48,252 bases of DNA from Mycolicibacterium porcinum (GTDB lineage Bacteria > Actinomycetota > Actinomycetes > Mycobacteriales > Mycobacteriaceae). Every line of letters begins with the position of its first letter. Positions within the stretch are counted from its first letter, which is position 1. The stretch covers positions 1 through 48,252 of the forward strand of contig MSTD01000044.1 in NCBI GenBank assembly GCA_001942045.1. The letters are read 5' to 3'. The notes beneath the pieces were generated by a model. That model made no database searches. It was not told the DNA's origin and was given only the letters and a program-made list of their open reading frames with translations. This document shows, one piece after another, positions 1 to 6,839 of the stretch. Made by a program: the position numbers and the translations under genes.

Positions 1-1088
1 ATCCCGGGCTCCTCCACCCCGCACCGCCCCCGGCACCGCCCGACGTCGTCGCGGTTCCGACGGGAGTGGCGCCGTCGTGCGGCGGCGCCCCGTGCTCATG
101 CGGGACCACGGCAGCCCAGGAGACCACGACAACCCCGGCCGCGCACGAGGCACCAACCCCACCCCAGTCGGCACATCCGATGCCGGTGTCAAATGTGTTC
201 GCACTGGGCAATATCGGGTTCGACTTCGGCACCGAAGCCCGTCGCGACGGCTTCCGCCAACTCATGCCGATGGCCGAAAGCTCCGACGAGACACCGATAG
301 TCACCGAACCGAACCCGTACGACGCGGTCCAACTGGCCAACTACCTCGACAAGCACCCGTGGGAGTCGACCAAGCTCATCTGGACGATGAACCTGAACCT
401 CACCCCGATCTACGCGATCGAGGCCGAGGTCACCTACCACGAGGCCGTCTACGAGATGCTGCGCCATGCGCTGCGCTGTCAGGTGCTTCCGGCCGAGGAC
501 GACGACTTCGTCTCGCGGGTATCGCTCCCCGGTGTCCTCACCAACCGCACCGTGACGACGTTCGCCGGACAACGTCTTCCGGTGATCGTGGTGCAGCGCC
601 GAGGGCTGTACACCTGGAACGAGAACAACCTCGTCAAGGCGGTGCTGGGCGCGATCGACTTCGACAAGCTGACGACTCAACTCGGTATCGACCGGTCCAA
701 GGCCGAATCCCGCACCGAACTCAAACTGCGCCAGATGCTCGACAAGGTGTATTACGAGCTGCGCAACCTCGGCGCGTCGTCGGCGGATCGGGCGATCAAT
801 TACACGGCCACCAACGCCTTCATCTTCTCGGACGTGATGGCCAAGGGCCTGCTGGCCGGCGAGTTGGTGGACGGCGACGTCACCAGTCTGTACTCGCTGG
901 AGAGCATCACCGCGGTCAAGAGCCCGTTCGGCCGGCTCGACTGCGACTGCTGGGACGTCAAGATCACCTTCTTCTCGCCCGAGAACGAGCGCCGGGCCCG
1001 GGTGGTCTATCAGGCCACCGTCGACGTCAGCGACCCGTGGCCGGTGCAACTGGCACCCATCCATCAGTATCTGATTTCAGGAGGTTAG
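1..1088 (+). CDS. PatA/PatG-type (cyanobactin maturation-like) protein, C-terminal part, 5' truncated by window edge
   Basis: The reading frame is open from base 3, so the gene begins outside the window; GTG 66 is only the first internal start-like codon. The visible part has a Pro/Ala-rich linker with a Cys cluster (SCGGAPCSCG), then a domain with blocks typical of the region after the subtilisin domain in PatA and PatG: VFALGNIGFDFGTEARRD, NPYDAVQLANYLD, LIWTMNLNLTPIYAIE, VSLPGVLTNRTV and CWDVKITFF. In cyanobactin pathways PatA cleaves the precursor leader and PatG cleaves and macrocyclises; the structure of this C-terminal domain is known but its function is not settled. No protease catalytic residues lie inside the window, so the S8 protease part is inferred. 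It ends six bases before the first of two tiny genes and is probably in one operon with them. Confidence is high for the domain family and moderate for a protease upstream. Confidence 0.8.
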   Translation, partial: PGLLHPAPPPAPPDVVAVPTGVAPSCGGAPCSCGTTAAQETTTTPAAHEAPTPPQSAHPMPVSNVFALGNIGFDFGTEARRDGFRQLMPMAESSDETPIVTEPNPYDAVQLANYLDKHPWESTKLIWTMNLNLTPIYAIEAEVTYHEAVYEMLRHALRCQVLPAEDDDFVSRVSLPGVLTNRTVTTFAGQRLPVIVVQRRGLYTWNENNLVKAVLGAIDFDKLTTQLGIDRSKAESRTELKLRQMLDKVYYELRNLGASSADRAINYTATNAFIFSDVMAKGLLAGELVDGDVTSLYSLESITAVKSPFGRLDCDCWDVKITFFSPENERRARVVYQATVDVSDPWPVQLAPIHQYLISGG

Positions 1089-1093
1089 CAAAC

Positions 1094-1279
1094 ATGAAAA
1101 CACCTACTTCCCGCGCCGCTGCGGGCGGGCTGCCCCCGCAGCGACCCGGCATCGCACGTCTGGACGACGATGCCCGCGGAGGCATCGGGGCAGGTTCGGT
1201 GCGGGCTTCAGTCAGCTGCGGAGACCTTCCCGGCCTTGCTCGTTCGATGTGCTACGCATCGAAGGGGATCAAGTACTGA
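1094..1279 (+). CDS. Small peptide A (61 aa), candidate RiPP precursor
   Basis: This short gene has a near-consensus Shine-Dalgarno (AGGAGG, 1080-1084 region) about nine bases before its ATG and starts five bases after the stop of the PatG-like gene, so translation is well supported. The N-terminal half contains LPPQRPGIAR (residues 13-22), which matches LPPQATPIDR of the second small gene. A GIGAGSV segment (31-37) resembles GVGASF there. The C-terminal part is rich in Gly, Ser and Ala, carries two cysteines (C42, C53) and ends ASKGIKY. A leader with a conserved recognition motif followed by a variable core is the usual layout of RiPP precursors. None of the standard cyanobactin recognition sequences is visible, so the processing sites are unknown. 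It could instead be an unrelated small protein of the operon. Confidence 0.65.
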   Translation: MKTPTSRAAAGGLPPQRPGIARLDDDARGGIGAGSVRASVSCGDLPGLARSMCYASKGIKY

Positions 1280-1369
1280 CCGCGTTCACCCCTGAAAGGA
1301 GCGAATCGACAATCAACCAGCAGATCAGCTTTCCAGTCAGTTCAACACACAACAAGCAAGGAGAAATCC

Positions 1370-1534
1370 ATGAGTACAGCAAATGAAATGCTGCCGCCCC
1401 AGGCTACGCCGATCGATCGCACGCCGGCAGGGGCCGCGGCATTCACCAACCAAGCGGGTGTCGGAGCCTCATTCGACTTCCCGTGGGAGCAAGTCGCCAC
1501 CACCGGAATCGGAATCCTGGGCGGCCTGCTCTGA
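1370..1534 (+). CDS. Small peptide B (54 aa), candidate RiPP precursor
   Basis: The ATG is preceded by AAGGAG with seven bases spacing, a strong ribosome binding site. The 54-residue product begins MSTANEMLPPQATPIDR; LPPQ (8-11), I15 and R17 line up with the same residues of peptide A, and GVGASF (31-36 region) lines up with GIGAGSV. The C-terminal part, FDFPWEQVATTGIGILGGLL, has acidic and aromatic residues followed by a hydrophobic Gly/Ile/Leu tail and no Cys, quite unlike the tail of peptide A. A constant front and divergent rear are expected for two precursors handled by one maturation system. A strong hairpin follows the stop codon. The role as precursor is inferred from context; whether the tail is cyclised, reduced or cleaved cannot be read from the sequence. 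Confidence 0.7.
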   Translation: MSTANEMLPPQATPIDRTPAGAAAFTNQAGVGASFDFPWEQVATTGIGILGGLL

Positions 1535-1541
1535 AACCTGT

Positions 1542-1581
1542 TGCGGCGCATCGGCTGACACGATGTCGCCGATGCGCCGCA
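1542..1581 (+). terminator. Perfect 14-bp stem hairpin after peptide B
   Basis: TGCGGCGCATCGGC (1542-1555) is the exact reverse complement of 1568-1581. Inside the loop GACA (1557-1560) can pair with TGTC (1564-1567) after a one-base bulge, leaving a CGA loop. There is no T-run behind it. It begins eight bases after the stop of peptide B and ends 35 bases before the next gene. It could be a partial terminator or an RNA-stabilising element that raises precursor expression over the downstream enzyme genes. Confidence 0.6.
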
Positions 1582-1616
1582 CTCCCCGTTGACCATCTCT
1601 GACAGACGGAGTCACC

Positions 1617-2003
1617 ATGACCGAATCCCCCAGCATCCGGGCGTTCTCGCTCAGCATGCAGCAGGCACCGATCGTGCGGGACAGACCCACCGCGTTGATC
1701 AGGCCGACCACCGAACAGCTTCCGCCCCGGGTGATCCGGTATGTCCAGCGACCGCCGGATCGGCCATTCCTCCCGGTGCAGGGCGCGGTGGACCGGTGCA
1801 GTCTGTACCAACTGCGGACGACGCCGGGCCCGGACCAGAAATTCGACGACGACGGTGTCACGAAGATCGCCCGGTTCTCGCGATTCGGGCCGTTCGGCCC
1901 CGATCCGGCCGATCCCGCACCCTTCACCCTGTCGGCACCGTTCGGCGTGGCGATATGCCCGACCCTCGCCCCGTATGCGGCCGCGCGGTGCGCCCGGCCC
2001 TGA
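1617..2003 (+). CDS. Hypothetical 128-aa protein overlapping the carboxylic acid reductase start
   Basis: I do not recognise this protein. ATG 1617 is preceded by GGAG seven to eight bases upstream. The product is rich in Pro, Arg and Phe and has no membrane segment or signal peptide. Residues 34-41 read QLPPRVIR, faintly like the LPPQ-x3-I-x-R motif of the two small peptides upstream. A middle part (about 55-110) with DRCSLYQLRTTPGPDQKFDDD and ARFSRFGPFGPDPADP looks like a compact conserved domain rather than random translation. The last 16-17 codons overlap the likely start of the carboxylic acid reductase in another frame, suggesting translational coupling. It may be a partner or third substrate of the pathway, but no function can be assigned. 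Confidence 0.55.
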   Translation: MTESPSIRAFSLSMQQAPIVRDRPTALIRPTTEQLPPRVIRYVQRPPDRPFLPVQGAVDRCSLYQLRTTPGPDQKFDDDGVTKIARFSRFGPFGPDPADPAPFTLSAPFGVAICPTLAPYAAARCARP

Positions 2004-5000
2004 CGGCGGAAATGGCCGGGCGCGCGGCGGAACTGTACGCCGCCGATCGGCAATTTCGTGATGCCGTTCCGCTGCCCGAGGTGTCCGCCGCGGTCCGGCA
2101 GGACAGTCTCGGACTGGCCGGCATCATCGCCGTCGTCATGGCCGGCTACGCGGACCGGCCGGCGCTCGGCTCGTGCACCGGGTCAGCGCTACGCGCGATC
2201 AGCTATCGCGATCTCTGGCAGCGGATCAACGCGATCGCTACGGATTGGCGTACCCACCAAAGCTTTCCGGTCGCCGCCGGCGACTTCGTCTGTACGTCGG
2301 GTTTCGCCGGCCCCGACTACGTGACCTTGGACCTGGCCTGTGCACTGGCCGGCGCCGTGACGGTCCCGGTTCAGTACGGTACCCAGCCGGACCGGCTGGC
2401 CCAGGTGCTGGCCGAAACTCGCGCGTCGGTACTCGCCGTCAGCGCCGATCAACTGCCCGACGCGGTCGAGGCCGCGTGCACCGTACCGGGACTGCGCCGT
2501 CTCATCGTCTTTGACGATCAACCCGACATCGAGGGGGCAGCCGACGCTTTCGGGCCCGCCCGCCTGCGGATGGCCGGGGCCGGGCACCCGGTGCTGATCG
2601 AAAGCCTCGACGGGCTCATCGAACGCGGCCTGCGGATCTCCGACGCACAATGGCCACAACCCCCGTTGCCGCCCGCCGACCCGGACCGGCTCGTCGGGCT
2701 GTCCTACACCTCGGGAAGCACCGGGCAGCCCAAGGCGGCGATGTACACCGAACGCATGGTCGCCAATACCTGGCGCAATTCCGTTGCCATACCGGTGATT
2801 TCCTACAACTACATGCCGATGAGCCATTATGGCGGGAAGGCGCTGGTCCTCACCACGCTGGCCAGTGGCGGCACCGCGTACTTCGCCGGCGCACCGGACC
2901 TGTCGACCTTGTTCGACGACATCGCCCTGGTCCGCCCCACGGTGTTGCCGCTGATCCCCCGCGTGTCCGAGCTGATCTACCGCAGATACCAACGCGAATG
3001 CGGCCGACACTCGACGCCGGGCTCCGATCCGGAAACGGTGCGCGAGCAGGTGATGACCGACCTGCGGGAGAAGGTGCTCGGCGGGCGACTGCTGCTGGCT
3101 GCCTCCGGCAGTGCGCCACTGTCAGCGGAGCTGGCCGCTTTCATCGAATCGTGTCTGCACGTCCACCTCGCGATCGGCTACGGCACCACCGAAACCGGGA
3201 ACATACTCAACGACGGCCGGGTGGTTCGACCGCCGGTGCTCGACTACAAGCTGATCGACGTCCCCGAACTGGGGTACTTCAGCACCGACCGGCCGCATCC
3301 CCGCGGGGAACTACTGGTGAAATCCGAGATTCTCAGCCCCGGGTACTACCAGCGCGAGGACGCCACGGACACGGCCTTCGACGCCGAGGGCTATTACCAC
3401 ACCGGCGACATCATGGCCGAGATCGCGCCGGATCACCTGACTTTCGTGGACCGCCGCAGCAATGTGGTCAAGCTCTCCCAGGGTGAGTTCGTCGCGCTCT
3501 CCCACCTGGAATCGGTGTTCGTGGCCAGTCCGTACGTCCGGCAGATCTTCGTATACGGCAGCAGCCGCCACGCGTTCGTCCTGGCCGTCGTCGTACCCGA
3601 GGATATTCCCGGACAACCCGCTGTCGGCAAGGCCGCGATACTCGGATCGTTGCAGACGCTCGCCCGCGACAACGGATTACGCCCCTACGAGGTCCCCCGC
3701 GACATCGTGATCGAGCCCGCGCCGTTCAGCGTCGACAATGGACTGCTGACCGCTACCGCGAAGTTGGCCCGCCCGGCGCTGAACGCCCACTACCGCGATC
3801 AGCTCGAAAAGACATACGCCGCCATCGACGACCGCCAGGCGACAGAACTCGCCGCGCTTCGGCGCGGCGCCGCGAGCAGCCCGGTACTGGACACCGTGCG
3901 GCGGGCCGCCACCGCAACACTCGGTATCGACTTCCTCGACGGCGACGCCGTCCTCAGTGCCGCCGGTGCCGACTCCCTGGCGGCGTTGACCCTGGCGACC
4001 ATGCTGTCCGAGATCTTCGATGTCACCGTGCCTGCCGCCGCCGTCATCGATCCCACCCGCAGCCTGACCGGGATCGCCTCGCTGATCGAGGAGCAGCGAG
4101 GCGCGAGTGGCCGGCCCACCTGCGCGGGCGTTCACGGCCGAGACACCGAGGTGGCACACGCCCGCGACCTGGTGCTGGACCGGTTCTTCGGCCAATCCAC
4201 CTTCGACGGCGACCGGCGCGCGACCCGGGACGGCGGCCCACCTGGGACGGTGCTGCTGACCGGCGCCAACGGCTTTCTCGGACAACCACTCTGCACGCAG
4301 TGGCTGCGCCGGCTGGCGCCCACCGGGGGCAGGGTGATCTGCCTGATTCGCGGGGCCGACAACGCCGACGCCCGTCACCGACTCAGGGCCGAATTCGGCA
4401 TGCCCACGGAATCCCGCCTGGAGGTGCTCGCCGGTGATCTCACCGGAGAGCAACTCGGTCTGGATGGCCCCACCTGGTCTCGGCTGGCCGCCACAGTCGA
4501 CCTGATCGTGCATGCCGGGGCCCTGGTCAACCACCTGCTGCCCTACCCGGAACTGTTCGGCCCCAACGTCGTGGGCACCGCTGGGCTGATCCGGCTGGCG
4601 CTCACCGGCAAGCCGAAGCGATTCGCCTTTGTCTCCACCGCAGCGGCAGGCACCACCGACGACGGTCGAGCGCTCCCCGAGGACGCCGATGTCCGGGTCA
4701 GCTGTCCGGCCCGCACCCGCACCGCCGCACCCGCGAACGGCTACGTGATCAGCAAGTGGGCCGGGGAGGTATTGCTGCGCCGGGCGCACGACACTCACGG
4801 ACTCTCGGTGCAGGTGTTCCGGCCGGGAATGATCCTGGCGCACAGCCGATTCAGTTACTATCTCAACGTCGGTGACGTGTTCACCCGGCTGATGCTGAGC
4901 CTGGCCGCCACCGGGATCGCGCCGCGATCGTTCTACCGGCAGCCGGCCGGCCGCCCGCACTACGACGGCCTGCCCGTCGACTTCGTCGCCGCGGCGATCG

Positions 5001-5389
5001 TGGAACTGGCCTCCAGACCCCAACCGGTCGGCGGATTCGCGACCTACAACGTGGTCAACGACCACGACGACGCCATCTCACTCGACGTTGTCGTGGACTG
5101 GCTGGCCGGGGCCGGGCAGCCGGTCACTCACATCGAGTCGCACCAAGAGTGGGCTGCCCGGTTCGAGACCGCCATGCGCGCGCTGCCGGCGCGGCAACGG
5201 CGGCACAGCCTGCTTCCGCTGATGGCCGCGTTCGCCGAGCCCGCCGAAGCGATTGCGGGTTCGGCCTTCCCGGCGCGGCGATTCCGCGACGGCCTCCAGG
5301 CGACGGGCGCCAAGCTCACCATCCCCCACCTGACACCCGATCTCGTTCACGGCTACCTGTGCGCGCTACGTCGCCGTGACCTCCTATGA
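1955..5389 (+). CDS. car: Carboxylic acid reductase (adenylation - carrier - thioester reductase)
   Basis: These enzymes activate a carboxylic acid with ATP, load it on a phosphopantetheine carrier and release it with NADPH as an aldehyde. Numbered from ATG 1955, the adenylation domain has the P-loop SYTSGSTGQPKAAM near residue 250 and YGTTETGNI, the carrier has GADSLAAL with Ser674 as phosphopantetheine site, and the reductase domain has VLLTGANGFLG near 766 and the Tyr930-x3-Lys934 pair of extended short-chain reductases. The 1144-aa length is close to the usual 1170. The frame is open farther upstream, but the family N-terminus matches from about AGRAAELYAADRQF; GTG 1988 and ATG 2012 are alternative starts. 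It overlaps the preceding 128-aa gene, so it is probably translated from the same mRNA as the small peptides. The substrate is unknown; a peptide or fatty acyl carboxylate is inferred from context. It needs a phosphopantetheinyl transferase, not seen here. Confidence 0.9.
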   Translation: MPDPRPVCGRAVRPALTAEMAGRAAELYAADRQFRDAVPLPEVSAAVRQDSLGLAGIIAVVMAGYADRPALGSCTGSALRAISYRDLWQRINAIATDWRTHQSFPVAAGDFVCTSGFAGPDYVTLDLACALAGAVTVPVQYGTQPDRLAQVLAETRASVLAVSADQLPDAVEAACTVPGLRRLIVFDDQPDIEGAADAFGPARLRMAGAGHPVLIESLDGLIERGLRISDAQWPQPPLPPADPDRLVGLSYTSGSTGQPKAAMYTERMVANTWRNSVAIPVISYNYMPMSHYGGKALVLTTLASGGTAYFAGAPDLSTLFDDIALVRPTVLPLIPRVSELIYRRYQRECGRHSTPGSDPETVREQVMTDLREKVLGGRLLLAASGSAPLSAELAAFIESCLHVHLAIGYGTTETGNILNDGRVVRPPVLDYKLIDVPELGYFSTDRPHPRGELLVKSEILSPGYYQREDATDTAFDAEGYYHTGDIMAEIAPDHLTFVDRRSNVVKLSQGEFVALSHLESVFVASPYVRQIFVYGSSRHAFVLAVVVPEDIPGQPAVGKAAILGSLQTLARDNGLRPYEVPRDIVIEPAPFSVDNGLLTATAKLARPALNAHYRDQLEKTYAAIDDRQATELAALRRGAASSPVLDTVRRAATATLGIDFLDGDAVLSAAGADSLAALTLATMLSEIFDVTVPAAAVIDPTRSLTGIASLIEEQRGASGRPTCAGVHGRDTEVAHARDLVLDRFFGQSTFDGDRRATRDGGPPGTVLLTGANGFLGQPLCTQWLRRLAPTGGRVICLIRGADNADARHRLRAEFGMPTESRLEVLAGDLTGEQLGLDGPTWSRLAATVDLIVHAGALVNHLLPYPELFGPNVVGTAGLIRLALTGKPKRFAFVSTAAAGTTDDGRALPEDADVRVSCPARTRTAAPANGYVISKWAGEVLLRRAHDTHGLSVQVFRPGMILAHSRFSYYLNVGDVFTRLMLSLAATGIAPRSFYRQPAGRPHYDGLPVDFVAAAIVELASRPQPVGGFATYNVVNDHDDAISLDVVVDWLAGAGQPVTHIESHQEWAARFETAMRALPARQRRHSLLPLMAAFAEPAEAIAGSAFPARRFRDGLQATGAKLTIPHLTPDLVHGYLCALRRRDLL

Positions 5390-5407
5390 GGCAGCGGTTT
5401 CGTCTGC

Positions 5408-6829
5408 TCAGAACAGGCCGTCGCGTCGCAGGCGCACAACGGAGGCAGTGATCGCGTCGCAGACCGCATCCATCACCGCCGTGTCATGCGCGGCGGTGAA
5501 CAACGGGTACAGGAACTCCGGAAGGTGCACCCCGGCCGCGCGCAGGTAATAGGTCCACAGGTATTCGGCCAGTGCGTGGCGCTGCGGGTGTACCAGGTCG
5601 ACGAATTCCTCGGTATCCATGGTGCCGAACAGCGGACGGACCAGAGACTCATACCGCCGTACCGCAATCGAGAAGCCTGCCTCCTCGCGAAGGCGCTGCA
5701 GATGCCCGGCGAATCGGTCGGCCGCTACCCGGGTGGTCCCGTACACGGCCCTACCGTGCTCCCGCAGATAGCCGAGCTGGGCCAGACCTGCCGTGCAGGA
5801 CAGGATGTTGCCGCAGAAGGTTCCCAGCACCCGGGTGCGAGTCTGCATATCGCGGAGGTGTTCCCCGGTGGTGACACCCATCTCGATGACGTCGGCGCGC
5901 CCCACGGTGGCACCGATCGGCAGACCGCCGCCGATGATCTTGCCGAAGGTGGCCAGGTCGGGCGTAAGACCCTGGGCATCGAGGGCGCCGCCGAACCGGA
6001 ACCGGAAACCGGTCAGCACCTCGTCGAACACCAGCAGGACGCCGTGTTGCGATGTCACCTCACGTAATCCGAGCAGGAACTCGCGGTCCAACAGCGGCCA
6101 GCTCGAGCGGATCGGCTCGACGATGACACACGCGAGTTCGGCTGCCCGCGCCTCGATCACGTCGAACGCACGTCGGTCATACGGCAACACCACGGTCGAT
6201 GCAGCCACCGACGGGGGGATTCCTGGCATCGACGGCGTTACCGTCCCGTCGGGCAGCCGCGCGGCCAGAACGTCGTTGTGGTGGCCGTGATAGCACTGGT
6301 CGAACGTCGCGATCAGCGGACGCCGGGTGTGGGCGCGGGCCAGCTTGAGCGCGTGCATGGTGGCTTCGGTGCCGGAGCTGCTGAAGAATCCGCCGTCGGC
6401 CCACCCCAGGGCGGTCAGCAGCAGGCTCATCAGGGCGGTCTCGGTCTCGTGCCCGGCCGCGAACGACAGGCCGTCGTCGAGAGCGGTTCGCAGCGCGTCG
6501 GTCACCACCGTGGGTGCGTGGCCGAGAATATTGGCCCCGCGTCCGTTGTCGAGGTCGACGTACTCGTTGCCGTCGACGTCGGCCACGTGCGCGCCGCGCG
6601 CCCAAGCCACCATCATGGGCAGGAGCCGGGGCATCCCGTCCACGTAGTGGTTGTGTACCCCGATCTGAGATCGGTGCGCCACGGCGGCAACGGTTTTCGG
6701 CTGCCGGCGGGTCAGGTCACCGATGCAGTCCAGTTCTCGCAGGCGCCGGTTCAGCCCAGCCGGATCGAGCATGAGCGCCCGAGTGGTGAAGGGCACCTGC
6801 GTATTCACGGTGCCCGTCGTCACGTTCAT
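5408..6829 (-). CDS. Class III PLP aminotransferase (glutamate-1-semialdehyde aminomutase-like)
   Basis: This is a fold-type I, class III aminotransferase of 473 aa. Diagnostic blocks include NGRGANILGHAP, SSSGTEATMHALKLARAHT (cofactor phosphate site), VIVEPI, LLVFDEVLTGFRF and FGKIIGGGLPIGA with the Schiff-base lysine at residue 297. Relatives act on aldehydes or ketones such as glutamate semialdehyde. The gene faces the carboxylic acid reductase with 18 bases between stop codons, and its start lies 10 bases behind the metalloprotease stop, so it is the second gene of a minus-strand operon. The obvious inference is that it aminates the aldehyde made by the reductase, giving an amine. The N-terminus has an extra stretch (about 50 residues) before the HNHYVDG block. 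The substrate cannot be read from sequence. Confidence 0.85.
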   Translation of the reverse strand: MNVTTGTVNTQVPFTTRALMLDPAGLNRRLRELDCIGDLTRRQPKTVAAVAHRSQIGVHNHYVDGMPRLLPMMVAWARGAHVADVDGNEYVDLDNGRGANILGHAPTVVTDALRTALDDGLSFAAGHETETALMSLLLTALGWADGGFFSSSGTEATMHALKLARAHTRRPLIATFDQCYHGHHNDVLAARLPDGTVTPSMPGIPPSVAASTVVLPYDRRAFDVIEARAAELACVIVEPIRSSWPLLDREFLLGLREVTSQHGVLLVFDEVLTGFRFRFGGALDAQGLTPDLATFGKIIGGGLPIGATVGRADVIEMGVTTGEHLRDMQTRTRVLGTFCGNILSCTAGLAQLGYLREHGRAVYGTTRVAADRFAGHLQRLREEAGFSIAVRRYESLVRPLFGTMDTEEFVDLVHPQRHALAEYLWTYYLRAAGVHLPEFLYPLFTAAHDTAVMDAVCDAITASVVRLRRDGLF

Positions 6830-6839
6830 CCGGCGCCCG

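Noticed and set aside
77..1093. Open frame shifted by one base over the PatG-like gene, running into peptide A
   Set aside because: The PatG-like protein in the other frame is clearly conserved. Only the last part, from ATG 1094 with its own ribosome site, is kept as a gene.
1589..1954. Upstream extension of the carboxylic acid reductase frame
   Set aside because: Its translation is low-complexity and unlike the family N-terminus, and it lies under the 128-aa gene. The reductase homology starts after 1955.
3677..5065. 462-aa open frame antisense to the carboxylic acid reductase
   Set aside because: GC-rich shadow frame opposite a strongly conserved reductase domain, with no recognisable domain and no ribosome site.
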